The position numbers were made by a program, and so were the translations under genes. A DNA stretch of 64,000 nucleotides from Aphelidium insulamus (Eukaryota > Aphelidiomycota > Aphelidea > Aphelidiaceae), in assembly GCA_036784855.1 (NCBI GenBank), contig JAZDSV010000040.1, forward strand, positions 62,001-126,000. The letters run 5' to 3'. Within the stretch, counting starts at the first letter, position 1. Each line of letters opens with the position of its first letter. Positions 1-9,659 of this stretch are shown here, one piece after another. Below the pieces are notes generated by a model. It had not been told where the DNA came from and ran no database searches. It saw only the letters and a program-made list of their open reading frames with translations.

Positions 1-105
1 ACATTGTGTGAGCGTCTCACGGCAGTATAGAGCAATGAGGCAGCCAAACCCCGAGACTGTGTGTGCAGTGTATCAGTACACATGCAAGTTAATAGCCACG
101 TAAAG

Positions 106-858
106 TCATGTGGGGCGTACCAGATGCGGCAAGATGTCCCAGCTGTCAGGGATAGAATGCTGCACGTAAGCCAGCAGTATTGGAATGTCGGTGAGCCATG
201 CATTGAGTGCCGGAACTGGTCGCCCAGCACGAACCGACACGGACATAACATGCGCGGCCAGATGCGTGACGAAGCGATGGTCCTGAGCGCCACCATACGT
301 CACCTGTCCCACGAGCGGCACGGCGATATCACCATTACCGTGGTGAACAAATAGCAGGGTCAGGCAGAGCGCGTGTGCGCTAAGCGCAGCATCATCACCG
401 CCACCGCCCACGTTGTGCCCCGGGTCAAAGTCGATGATGGGCTGGAGTGGCGTGGAGAAGGCGACATGCACGGGCGCCACATCGGCAGCCGCACCATCCA
501 GCCGCACACTGTAATACGCGGCCAGGTCCACGCACCGCGGGAGTGAAAGGAACGCGTGCATGGACCACGCGAGCCGCCGGATCACCTCGACACTCCCGTG
601 CACTTCTGCGTCCAGCAGGTCGGGCAGCAGCTCCCGGAGCGGCACACCGACGCGCCACGGATTAGCGCGCGGTGCCACATAGTATCCGCCGCCCGACCCA
701 TCCGATTCCCAGCCATCGTCGACATCCAAGGCATCCTCGCCGCCGCCCTCTTGGTCGGTCAGCGTGTCGCCCTCGTCGCCGTGTATGGCAGTGGAACGCG
801 CTATCAACAGTAACGCGCATAGGGCGCTCAACAGCAGCCGCGGCAGCAACATTGACAT
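106..858 (-). CDS. Secreted hypothetical protein, family I copy 1
   Basis: Unknown function. The frame is open further upstream, but the first plausible ATG (858, or 852) opens a strong signal peptide (MSMLLPRLLLSALCALLLIA), so I start there. This gives 250 residues with an acidic Asp/Glu/Gly stretch after the signal and a more structured C-terminal half. The C-terminal half aligns with the next gene (1171-1800): a Cys-Leu pair, a P-x-V-G-x-x-x-Y-G motif and a final P-D-x-x-x-I-x-x-H-L-V. At the HLV end both genes have a GTA splice-like motif. Here a 64-nt intron (57-120, GTACGC...ACACAG, possible branch TATTAAC) would replace the stop and let the protein run off the window edge. Both family members lie in the same orientation, as expected from tandem duplication. 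No domain recognised. Confidence 0.6.
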   Translation of the reverse strand: MSMLLPRLLLSALCALLLIARSTAIHGDEGDTLTDQEGGGEDALDVDDGWESDGSGGGYYVAPRANPWRVGVPLRELLPDLLDAEVHGSVEVIRRLAWSMHAFLSLPRCVDLAAYYSVRLDGAAADVAPVHVAFSTPLQPIIDFDPGHNVGGGGDDAALSAHALCLTLLFVHHGNGDIAVPLVGQVTYGGAQDHRFVTHLAAHVMSVSVRAGRPVPALNAWLTDIPILLAYVQHSIPDSWDILPHLVRPT

Positions 859-1170
859 GGAGAAGGTGCTTGCGGCTGAATAGGGCGCGGTAAAAGCGCC
901 CCTGACATGCTGGCATGCGTGCCAATTACGGGTTGATGCAATGCATTGTACGTGCAAATAATAATCTCTGCTTGCTCTACTACTCAGCATCAGAGCTGTC
1001 CGAGATATAGGCAGGAACGCCCACTGCACGCAAGGCGGACAGACGCGCGATAATACCGGCCGCGCCAGGCTCTCTGGACGCGTAACGCATACCAACGATG
1101 CCTGTGCCGCACTCTAACAAAGCGCAAATAGTCAGTCACTAAATACAATGTCCACATGTACATACATGTA

Positions 1171-1800
1171 CTATACATATATAATATAGTATAATTGGAC
1201 GCCTACCAAGTGCCGGAAGATTATCTCGTTATCCGGGTGGCTTTTGATCACTCTCCACACGGCGCTCATATCCGCGAGCCAGCGCGACAAATCTGTTGCC
1301 AAGTACTGTAGTCCCTCGAATGCGGCCGTTTTCATGACCATTGCCACCACCGCCGAGGACACGAGCTGCCGCTCACGAGAGCCGTCTAAGCCATAAATAC
1401 TTCCCACGGTCGGCGGATTCAGGTTGGCATCTACGTAGCCGAGGAATATCTGCGCCAGACAATCGGCATCCTCCGCGATATATGTTGTGCATTCAAGGTA
1501 TTCCAGATGTTCGCAGCCACTTGCACGATAATCTATCACCACGGCCGCCGGTCTGTGCACGTCAGTCCGGATACGCAGCCGCGTAATCAGTGAGCGGCAG
1601 TGCGGAAGGCGTGCAGCTAGTTGAATTTTGATCACCATTCCACTCGTATCATCCACCGCGGAGCCGTGGACGCCCCGATACGGAGGAATCGGCGTAGCCA
1701 TATGGTCAAGCGGTGCTGCATTACCACGCTGTGCGCCGGGTGGCACAGCATGGGCGCCGAGCAACCAGCAAGCAGCGCAGATCAGTGCAATTGGCAGCAT
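1171..1800 (-). CDS. Secreted hypothetical protein, family I copy 2
   Basis: Unknown function. The start at 1800 gives a signal peptide (MLPIALICAACWLLGAHA) and a 209-residue open frame; the frame extends upstream without signal character. The C-terminal half is paralogous to copy 1 (106-858). The last ten codons after HLV look like intron sequence. A 93-nt intron (1114-1206, GTAGGC...TTGTTAG with branch-like TGACTGAC) joins in phase 0 to an exon starting at 1113. That exon begins S-A-A-Q-A-S-L, and the corresponding spliced exon of copy 1 begins S-R-G-L-A-A-S-L, which supports the splice. I could not find where exon 2 ends: its frame stays open into copy 1. Secretion is inferred from the N-terminus only. 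Confidence 0.55.
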   Translation of the reverse strand: MLPIALICAACWLLGAHAVPPGAQRGNAAPLDHMATPIPPYRGVHGSAVDDTSGMVIKIQLAARLPHCRSLITRLRIRTDVHRPAAVVIDYRASGCEHLEYLECTTYIAEDADCLAQIFLGYVDANLNPPTVGSIYGLDGSRERQLVSSAVVAMVMKTAAFEGLQYLATDLSRWLADMSAVWRVIKSHPDNEIIFRHLVGVQLYYIIYV

Positions 1801-1996
1801 TTGATAATAATAAATATTTTTTTCCGTGCAAGGGGGAACGTGTGACGCGTGCTTAAATACGTGCGTGTGTTCAGTTGACTGAAATAAATCAACGCAGGCA
1901 CCTAAATGCACATATAACGCTGCGCGCTATGCTGGCACATTATTTTATTGAGTATTTATAAGATGGATGATCGTCTGAGAGAGGCGCAGCGTCTCG

Positions 1997-3588
1997 TTAT
2001 TGCCTCTTGCAGGATTGTCTGATGCGGTGCCTAACGTTGTTCCACCACGACGCCAAATGCGGTTTAGCTTTCCACCAGATGCGCTTCACAAACGTTGCAG
2101 GTTTAGCAGCGATAGCGGCATCAACTTGCGGCAAGAAGCGGATATCGGGGTAAATTTTTGCACGAACGTACTCCATTGCTCGATCCAGCTCGGCGTGCAG
2201 CTGGAACATTTTATCCTTTAAATCTCCCACTTTATATTCGTTCCGAGCTCCAAATTCATTCTTGTCGTTATGCGGCGATATTTCGCGCAACACGGAATTT
2301 TCATTGTCAATTCCTGGCGTGTTATCTAATACATGGAGCCAGAAAAGCGTTCTTTCCTCCTCAACTGGAATCTTTCCGGCAACCAGGCCACGTAGAAACG
2401 GTTCAGTGCCGTGCACCCCGACCACGGGGCCACTATCAACCAGCGCTTTCAAACGGTCGGTCGGTGATAATGTTGAGAAGACATGGATTATAATTACTCG
2501 GCCAGCTTCAGCTACAGTTGGCGGTCTCTGACATCCGACTCCGAGTGATAGCACTGCTGTACCATCAGGGCGCCCCACTTCTTGTACAGAGAGTCGATTT
2601 CCACTTCACCAAAGTCCAGCGGACGAAGCGACACAACGTTAATTACTTCCGAGTCGTCAATGCGCAACAATGCCATAAAATAATGCATCGGAAAGAATTT
2701 TCCTCTAAAATCCACGAAACATGGTGCTTTGACATCCTGGTACAGGGCCGACAGTTGTGCGTCACTGAAAAAAGCCGAGGCGGCGTCATTGACGACGTCT
2801 TCCGGAAAGAATATAGGCAACTGCAAATCTCCACGAAGCCGCCAGCCACAATAATAATCAAATAGCACCAAGTTTATCTCCACCACTTTGTCTTGTTGCA
2901 CATTTGGGGGTATCGATTAATCGCTGCCAGAAATCGTAACCAATGCATCAATGTCAGCGAACAGACTGACATCATTGTTGGGGACTTATTAAGATAGCAC
3001 ACGTGCTACGCCCTTGTGCGTGCTTTTGATTTTTTCCGACGACACGTCCGCCGCATGCCACCTAATCGCATAATAGTTGACGATCAATCGTACTTCGGCG
3101 CCTGTGTACGGCGAGGAAAGGTAGTTTGCCACGTTGATCGCATTTTCTACACATTCATCCCTGTGACCTCCTTTAAAATTCTCAACTACGACAATGCTCA
3201 CGGGTACTTCGAAAACATCGGACCAGAACCGCTGGGACGGCAGCAATAGGAAATGACGCGCTTTCACCATGATCTTGAACCGCCCAGAGATTGCACGTCC
3301 CGGTCGCATCTCGAGACGCATACAGTTGTCGGCATGCAAGAGGAGTTGAGTAATCGTCACCGCGCCCTCTTTCACGGAGTAGCCACCGCGGTCGGCCTTG
3401 AGATAGAAGCGCAATTTCGTCTCCTTGACCCAGTTGAACGTGCCGCCACTCGTGCAGAGCGTCGCTTCGATTACGCGTCCCAGTCCAGCACGTCAAACCG
3501 AAATATCGCTGATGTCAGCAACGCCATCCGCCGCACATGCCAGAACGGCCAGGCAGCACGCGAACAGAACCGCGCAAAAGTTCATCAT
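1997..3588 (-). pseudogene. Decayed paralogue of the 3911-5413 secreted protein (family II)
   Basis: From the ATG at 3588 the sequence encodes a signal peptide (MMNFCAVLFACCLAVLACA) and then tracks the intact neighbour almost end to end, but in pieces. A TGA at 3493-3495 replaces the Gly of the neighbour's S-V-G-R-D motif. Further TAA codons interrupt the frame near 2990 and near 2917. The frame shifts near 2525-2535, after which the C-terminal 150 or so residues continue in another frame to 1997. No intron with plausible splice sites removes these lesions. Blocks such as LRFYL, KEGAV, VKARH, DRLKALVDSG and the Trp/Arg-rich tail are shared with the intact copy. I read it as a recent pseudogene. 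Confidence 0.85.
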
Positions 3589-3910
3589 GAATCCGAGTGA
3601 AAAAGCGGCGCAGACGAAGTAGCTCCGTGATATATCACGGAATAGGTATATATCATATACCTATAGGTATATGTACATTTGCGCTCCACGGCTAATGAAT
3701 ATATCATCGTCTAGCATAGTCACACAAACCTTTGCTGGACTTCGTGAGCTCTTGTGTTATACAATAAATAAGTCAGGTATTACTCGGCATCGACATTATG
3801 ACGGGCATCATGGTCATAACTAGCATTACTTCTTCCGTTGAGACAAAAACAAGGCACTAACTAATGTAAAACTCTACTTTTTATGAGGCTTTTGTAGCCC
3901 TAATTGCAAA
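3589..3910. other. AT-rich spacer with two adjacent palindromes
   Basis: No gene seen. Positions 3625-3640 form a perfect 16-bp palindrome (CCGTGATATATCACGG). It is followed directly by a hairpin with 10-bp arms ATAGGTATAT / ATATACCTAT (3642-3664). The spacer lies upstream of the pseudogene start and downstream of the intact paralogue's stop. Confidence 0.6.
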
Positions 3911-5413
3911 CTAGGACCGCCAACTGAAGCGATTCTTCAACGAGTGCCACAGATCCTGCCACCAAGAGCGGGTAGGCGTTCCAACTGCTATGGCCGACTT
4001 TATCTCCGGCAGCAAAAAGTCATCTGGATTAGTTTGCTGGCGAATATATTGTACTGCGCGCCGCAGCTCCTTCTGCCACCCATCAATGTCCTTCTTAAGG
4101 TCGTTTAATGAACCTGAGAAACTATCGTCGAGCACAAAGTTGAACATTGAATATAGGAGCGATTCGGGACCCAGCTGTGGATTGTCGTTAATTGCATGCA
4201 TGCAGTATCGTGCTTTGGCAATGTCAGTTTGTTCCACAATCGGCAACTTGTTGGCCATCAGGGCTCTTAGGAATATCTGAGTGTCACTCACACCAACCAG
4301 CCGTCCGCTGTCAACCAGGGCCTTGAGCCGGTCATTTGTGGATATATGCGAGAAGACGTGAATTTCAATTAGCCGATTTGTCTCCATGTTGCCGCGCATT
4401 GACCACTTTTCGCATCCGCTGGAAACGTGACACACTTGCTTCAAGAGCACACGGCCTTTGATCGTAAGGGGTTTCACTGGCTGCAATGATACAACACGGA
4501 TGACTTCCGAGTTGTCCCAGCGCATCAGTGTGGTGAAAAATCGCTCTGCTGGCACATTCGTAGGCATATCCATGAAATAGGGAGCCGCGTCTTCTTGGTA
4601 GTACGCCGAAAGCACAATGTTTTCGAATGGCCTGTGCATTGCCGCATCCACGAAATCGGGAGGAAAGAATAGAGTCTTGCCCTTCCAGTCCCGGATATTC
4701 CCATTAAGTGAGCCTGCTTCAAGCTTTACGATTTTGGCCGGCTGAACGTTTGGTGGCACGTTGTTACTTCCGATTGAAACAACAACATCCACGTCGGCAA
4801 AATCTTTTTGTCTCGTGGAAACATGCTCGCGTGCTGGCAAATATTGTTTCACAACGTTTAAACTATCCAGCTCTTGCTGCAGCACATGATAATGCTGGAA
4901 ATCGAGCGAATCTCCGACGACAAAAAATCTTAGTTCTGCTTCAGGATATTTTTTGCGAATGTACCTTACCGCGTTCATGGCATTGGCTGCATCGTCCAGC
5001 CGGCACTTGAAGCAATCTTCTTGAATGACTATGCTAAGCGGAATTGTCAAATGATGGTACCAAAATCGATGGGATGCGACAATTGGGTAATGCCGTGCCT
5101 TGACCAGCACGTCAAACGGACCGTAAACTGCTTTATGTGGCCGCATTACCAGCTGCAAACAGTTCTCCGCGTCCGAAAGGCGATCTACATCAACGGCGCC
5201 CTCCTTGATGGCATATTTACCACGATGGTCTCTGAGATAAAAACGTAATTTCTTGGTGACGATCCACTTGAAAGTTCCCGGGCTGACGCACAGCTTGGCC
5301 TCAATGATGCGGCCTAATCCGTCACGGCCGACAGAAACATCGCTGAGGCCCGTGCCATCTACGACGCAGACAAGTGCTGTCAGGACGCAGAAGTAAAATT
5401 TCAACGATTTCAT
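3911..5413 (-). CDS. Secreted hypothetical protein, family II, intact copy
   Basis: 500 residues, intronless. The ATG at 5413 opens a clear signal peptide (MKSLKFYFCVLTALVCVVDG); the upstream in-frame extension lacks this character. No family recognised with confidence. A central stretch reads like a Rossmann-type core (VDVVVSIGS, KIVKLEAG). The C-terminal block DRLKALVDSG-x-VGV followed by FLRALMANKLPI is faintly like the donor-site region of some GT-B glycosyltransferases, but this is a guess. The C-terminus is rich in Trp and basic residues. Few cysteines. The decayed neighbour 1997-3588 is a tandem duplicate in the same orientation. Probably an exported protein of a lineage-specific family. 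Confidence 0.75.
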   Translation of the reverse strand: MKSLKFYFCVLTALVCVVDGTGLSDVSVGRDGLGRIIEAKLCVSPGTFKWIVTKKLRFYLRDHRGKYAIKEGAVDVDRLSDAENCLQLVMRPHKAVYGPFDVLVKARHYPIVASHRFWYHHLTIPLSIVIQEDCFKCRLDDAANAMNAVRYIRKKYPEAELRFFVVGDSLDFQHYHVLQQELDSLNVVKQYLPAREHVSTRQKDFADVDVVVSIGSNNVPPNVQPAKIVKLEAGSLNGNIRDWKGKTLFFPPDFVDAAMHRPFENIVLSAYYQEDAAPYFMDMPTNVPAERFFTTLMRWDNSEVIRVVSLQPVKPLTIKGRVLLKQVCHVSSGCEKWSMRGNMETNRLIEIHVFSHISTNDRLKALVDSGRLVGVSDTQIFLRALMANKLPIVEQTDIAKARYCMHAINDNPQLGPESLLYSMFNFVLDDSFSGSLNDLKKDIDGWQKELRRAVQYIRQQTNPDDFLLPEIKSAIAVGTPTRSWWQDLWHSLKNRFSWRS

Positions 5414-5676
5414 AATTGAATGTAATAGATTAAAATGTGGCGCCAACAAGCAACGTGCGGATAATGGTCCAATCAAATCAGTTCAACTTCCCCTGAAGGC
5501 ATTGCCCAAACGCGATGACGAGAGTCATATCCAGAGGTATTAATAACAGAGCGCTCAATACATCATCAGCCACGTCGCGCTCTGAGCCAGAGTACTTTGC
5601 ATGCATCAATCAACCGAACCGAATACGTTTTCTAAACAAGAAGCCAATGAACACGAACAACTCTACAAATGTCTTT
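5414..5676. other. Intergenic, no gene seen
   Basis: Spacer between the start of the family II gene and the stop of PRP38, both on the minus strand. It should hold the promoter of the former. No motif stands out. Confidence 0.5.
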
Positions 5677-6792
5677 TCAAACACCCTTGAGCGGCTTGAG
5701 TCCGAGGGCCGCACGCATCTTATTGGTCTCGGCCACACTGAGCTCTTCGCGGGCACCTCCTCCTCCGCTACTGTCTGCACCTGGGTGTTCCGCTGCACCT
5801 TCATGCGAGTCTGTCGCGGTGTCACCGGGCTTTGACCGCGATGCACCGCCACCCTTCTTCTTCAATTTTAGCTTCAGTGACCGCGCTGGTGGACGAGGTG
5901 AAATGCTGTCACCGTTGGATGGCGCATGTGTATCATCTGGCTGGTAATCCATTTTCATCTCCTCATGCCCATGATTATCATCATTACTGCCACTGTCAGC
6001 ATCGACATCAGCACCATCCAGCTCCTCGGAATCGTCCAGCAGGTGGGCCAGGGGGCTGACACGCGGCTCCAACTGACCGCCATCCTCGAGCAAATCGCGA
6101 CGTGTCAACCGCGGCAGTGCAGTGTCACACACGCGCTCCTCGGTGAGCAGCCGATCCACCAGCACATCCATAAAAGTCAGCACCACCGAGCCGTCTGCAC
6201 GGTACTCGCGCAACTTGCGCCCATCCTGCAATAAGGGTTCCAGGTGCCGATACACCACGGCTCCACCAAGCACCTGGCACCCGGCGAGACGCAGGTAGAC
6301 GGCACCGAGCGCGCGCAGATACTTGAACTCGAACTGCCGCACATACTCCAGCACAATGTCCAGCGAGGGCCGCAGGTGGAGCAGCCGCAGCAGCAGACAC
6401 AGGAACGGCGTGGGCGTGAAGCCGCTGGCGGCCGAGGCGACGCAGCCACCCACCGCGGCCGTCGACTCGTCGTACAGCCGGTCCATCAGACTGGCGGCGG
6501 TGAGTGAGTGGCAGTGCTGGCGCCAGTACAGGGTCTCGTAGGCGCGCTCACGGATAATCTTCTCCATTAGCAGCGGGCCCGCGCCGGCCAGTGGGCGTGT
6601 CAGCCACGCGCGTTCCGCCGCCTCCGGGCTGCCGTCGTCACCGTCACCACCATTGTCATCTGGCACGGGGATACGGTCCACGTTGTCTTCGTCGTCACTG
6701 AACTGCAGGCGGTACACGTCCTCCTCCTCCTCCTCATCCACTTGGTTGTCGGCGCCGATAGAATGCGCATTGGCCGTCGCGGTGGTGGCCAT
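5677..6792 (-). CDS. PRP38: Pre-mRNA-splicing factor PRP38/PRP38A with C-terminal HIND-like motif
   Basis: Component of the U4/U6.U5 tri-snRNP and B complex needed for spliceosome activation. 371 residues from the ATG at 6792; the upstream frame has no PRP38 similarity. The PRP38 domain (roughly residues 65-230) is unmistakable: EKIIRERAYETLYW, LTAASLMD, TPFLCLLLRLL, FKYLRALGAVYLRL, YRHLEPLL and LLTEERVCDTALPRL are family blocks. The N-terminus is acidic, and the C-terminal tail is charged and low in complexity, with a KLKLKKK stretch. It ends with LSVAETNKMRAALGLKPL, which matches the Hub1-interaction (HIND) element known from Snu66/SART1 and plant Prp38. Single exon. Confidence 0.95.
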   Translation of the reverse strand: MATTATANAHSIGADNQVDEEEEEDVYRLQFSDDEDNVDRIPVPDDNGGDGDDGSPEAAERAWLTRPLAGAGPLLMEKIIRERAYETLYWRQHCHSLTAASLMDRLYDESTAAVGGCVASAASGFTPTPFLCLLLRLLHLRPSLDIVLEYVRQFEFKYLRALGAVYLRLAGCQVLGGAVVYRHLEPLLQDGRKLREYRADGSVVLTFMDVLVDRLLTEERVCDTALPRLTRRDLLEDGGQLEPRVSPLAHLLDDSEELDGADVDADSGSNDDNHGHEEMKMDYQPDDTHAPSNGDSISPRPPARSLKLKLKKKGGGASRSKPGDTATDSHEGAAEHPGADSSGGGGAREELSVAETNKMRAALGLKPLKGV

Positions 6793-7324
6793 GATATTGT
6801 ATCTATGTGGATTGTGGTGTACGTTGTTGTGCACTGTGTCTATCATGCAGCTATTGCATTTCCCCTGTGAACAAAAGTATTTATCTGCGAATAAAGATAC
6901 GCTGGTCAGGTTTGTAGGTGCATGCATTGACTGCTTCTAATACAGGCACGTACATTTCGTATAATGTCGCTGCATAGTTAGCGTTAGCTAATCTGAAAAG
7001 CTTCCTATAGTTGGTGTGTAGTTCTTTCTCTATCCTCTGGGCCAACGAACCTCATCCATGTAATAAAGTCAACTAATTATCACTGCTTGTCCAGGTCAGG
7101 TTATTTGATGATGCATTTAGCGAATGGACGGCCGTAATACGCAGCATCAATGTTCATGTAGACAGAGAGGATTGCAAAGTGTTCCCTGTTCACGTACATG
7201 TATGCATTAGAATAGATTAGCACGTCAACCCCACAAAGAAGTCTTGTCAATAAGCTGAATACGTGCCATGCTATACTTCACTACTCCAACATATGTTTAC
7301 GTGTACCGAGAAGTTTGCATCTAT
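6793..7324. other. Intergenic, no gene seen
   Basis: About 530 nt between the PRP38 start and the HEM14 stop. No convincing coding segment or repeat on either strand. It should contain the PRP38 promoter and the HEM14 3' end. Confidence 0.5.
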
Positions 7325-8935
7325 CTATTCTATACCGCTAAGAACAGTGCGAGCAACCTGACGAGCATTGTTGACACAGTCTGGCACACCGACGCCATCA
7401 TAGCTGGCACCCGTGATGTGCATGCCGACTGGCAGTGCGCGGCGAATTCGCTTCACCAGTGCCGTATGACCGACATGGTGTTGCGGGAATGCACGGCCCT
7501 GCACCACCACATCCACCGCCGACACCGCGGCCATATCGGCGTCCGTCACGCCGCAGTAGTGCTGCAGTGCCCGCCGACCTATGACGTCCAGGTCATCACG
7601 ACTGCATTCGGCCACACTGTCCCCGCCGATAATCACCGACACCAGCGAGCTGCCTGCCACCGGCAACCTGCTGGGGAAACAAAAGTGATCAAATACCACG
7701 CCGGTGACCGTGGGACGACCACTATTTGAGAGAGATGGCGGTGCCAGAAAGCCGACGGAAGGCTTCTGATGCCGAATTACTTGTCGACCGCTGAACGCAT
7801 AGCCAACCACTGCCACTGAACGGAAGGGTATTTTCTGTAGCAGTGTGACGGCCGTTGAATCTGCTGGCAACAGTCTGGCCAGTGAATATGCCGGCAGTGT
7901 GCTTATCACAGTGTCGGCACAATGTTCCACTGCCGTGCCTTCAGCGCCACCTACACGCACCTGCACATCATAAGTAATGTTATAATATGTATTCTAATGC
8001 CACGTAAATACCTTGAAGCCACCGCCAGCCAACGGTGTAATGGCCGTGCACGGAGAATCACACTTGACATCAATGTCGGGCCGCTGTTTCAATGACGTGT
8101 AGAGGAGTCGAGGCAACTGCTCCGCGCCCTCTTTGAACGAAAACATGCTGCTGCTGTCCAGGAGCAGTTGGCGCAGTGTGATAGCCGCCGCATCATCTCC
8201 ATCCAGATGGCCGACAGAAGAGGCAGGCGACGATTTAGCATTGAACCACTCGCGCACCGAACCAACTAGAATGGAGCGGTGTGTCTGCTCCAGGGACCAC
8301 ATTTGGGGGAACAGGGCGCGCATACTCCACCGCGCCGGGTCAGCACCGCCATATATGCCATGAACAAACGCCCCGATGAGCTGGCTGGCCACCGCGCTGC
8401 CAAAGCGCCTCCGAAAAAAGGCGTCCACCGACTCGTCATCATCATCATCATCATTAACATTATCAGTTGAATGCCTTCGCGGTGAAATCATGTCACGCAC
8501 GAGAGCGGCGGGCAGAGAGCGTGTCAGTGGCGACAACAGCGCCCTCACCGGGTCACTGTGCACCGGGAGTACGCGGTCACTGTCGCGGTGCAGCAGATAG
8601 CGTGCCCTGCCCGCCGCCGACCCCTTGGGCACCGTAATCAGTAGTCCATTCTTGTCACCGCCATCCACAGCAATGCTCATGTGCCGCAACAGGTCCACAA
8701 AGGCATCCACGTTGCGCGGCCGCACCGACAGAGAGCGCGCACCCCGCTCAAACAGGAACCCGGTGCTGGGGTGTCGATGCGTCTGCATCCAGCCACCCAG
8801 CGCGCCACTCTGTTCCAACAGGCGCACATGCACCCGGGGACGGTTCCGTGATGCAGCCGTGAGAAAGTGCGCGGTGGACAGGCCGGAAATGCCGCCCCCA
8901 AGAACGATCACGCGGTGCATCTGGCTGGCTGGCAT
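7325..8935 (-). CDS. HEM14: Protoporphyrinogen oxidase, haem biosynthesis
   Basis: Oxidises protoporphyrinogen IX to protoporphyrin IX, the penultimate haem step, on the mitochondrial inner membrane. Two exons, 8012-8935 and 7325-7960, joined in phase 0 across a 51-nt intron (GTATTT...GTGCAG), giving 519 residues, the usual length for the family. The FAD dinucleotide motif VLGGGISGLSTAHFL sits at residues 11-25, followed by LLEQSGALGGW and the FERGARSLSVRP block typical of protoporphyrinogen oxidases. Later blocks are FVHGIYGGDP-like and the C-terminal QHHVGHTALVKRI and GASYDGVGVPDCV. A poly-Asp insertion (about residue 163) is encoded by a GAT-rich run. Start at 8935 or 8920. Confidence 0.95.
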
Positions 8936-8966
8936 ATTGATGTATTCAACAGATAAATATGTAATA

Positions 8967-9264
8967 CTATATTCCGTGTGCCACATGCTACGTCGCGTCT
9001 TCAGCAAGCTGTCCAGCCAGGTGGACCCTACACCTCCACCGCGTCCAGCAGACAATGGCGCCACGGGTAATACGCCAGGAGCGGCGCAGCAAGACGACTC
9101 GTCCTACGTTGACCCTCGCCTCGGCTACTATGTGCCTCCCGGCAAGCGTAGATGCACCGATAGCAATGCCTACGCGACTGTCGATGCACCTGCACACTGT
9201 TCAGTCAGTCACGTCAATGTTGCTGCAACAGCTGGACTAACCATGCCATAGACGGAGTACCCCG
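8967..9264 (+). repeat. 298-bp inverted duplication, left copy
   Basis: Matches the reverse complement of 20821-21118 at roughly 95% by eye, from the block ACTATATTCCGT to GACGGAGTACCCCG. The two copies point in opposite directions about 11.6 kb apart and enclose RGP1, CTU2, secreted family III copy A and a transposase remnant. Confidence 0.85.
8985..9251 (+). CDS. Hypothetical 88-residue ORF in the left copy of a 298-bp inverted duplication
   Basis: Starts 49 nt from the HEM14 ATG on the opposite strand, so the two would share a tiny divergent promoter. Basic N-terminus (MLRRVFSKLSS), a proline cluster, then YVDPRLGYYVPPGKRR. No family recognised. A second copy lies at 20821-21118 on the other strand. 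Several differences between the copies are synonymous in this frame (CTC GGC/GGG TAC; TAC GTT/GTC GAC), which suggests past coding constraint. The second copy has lost two bases after the proline cluster and gained an early TGA. It may be the first exon of a gene whose remainder was displaced by the mobile DNA that follows. Confidence 0.4.
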   Translation: MLRRVFSKLSSQVDPTPPPRPADNGATGNTPGAAQQDDSSYVDPRLGYYVPPGKRRCTDSNAYATVDAPAHCSVSHVNVAATAGLTMP

Positions 9265-9659
9265 GTACCACTATCGGCGTACTTGATGCGTTGCACAGGG
9301 GCTCAGTGCATTACGCACCAGCAGGCCGCAATGCCGTCCCATTGAATGTCGTGGAACATGGTACGGCGCATGATAATGACAAGCAGCTCTGTCACATCAT
9401 GACGGCATGCAGAGGCGCCCTCTGGCCTGGTCCGCATTGAGGCACCGCAAGCCGAGCCGGTCCAAGACACTTTGGCGCTTGCTGGCCATGGAGAGAGTTG
9501 TACGTTTGCATGAAACATCTGTTCTTTGTGGTGTAATGCAGCTGCACAGCGGGAAATGTGCATTTGGAACTAGGCAATGGAATTGCCACCTGGCAGATTG
9601 AAGATGATACAGTCTGACAGTACACAGTGACTGCGGATGCGGTGATATGTTCCTCAGAT

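Noticed and set aside
106-1095. One 329-codon minus-strand frame read as a single protein
   Set aside because: A signal peptide begins internally at 858, and the upstream part matches the expected second exon of the neighbouring family I gene. It has no ATG start.
1997-3588. Stop-codon readthrough or programmed frameshifting in the family II relic
   Set aside because: Several independent stops of different type and a frameshift, with an intact paralogue alongside, are better explained by pseudogenisation.
8625-9251. Long plus-strand frame continuous into the 88-residue ORF
   Set aside because: Its first half is the antisense shadow of HEM14. Only the part from 8985 is shared with the second copy.
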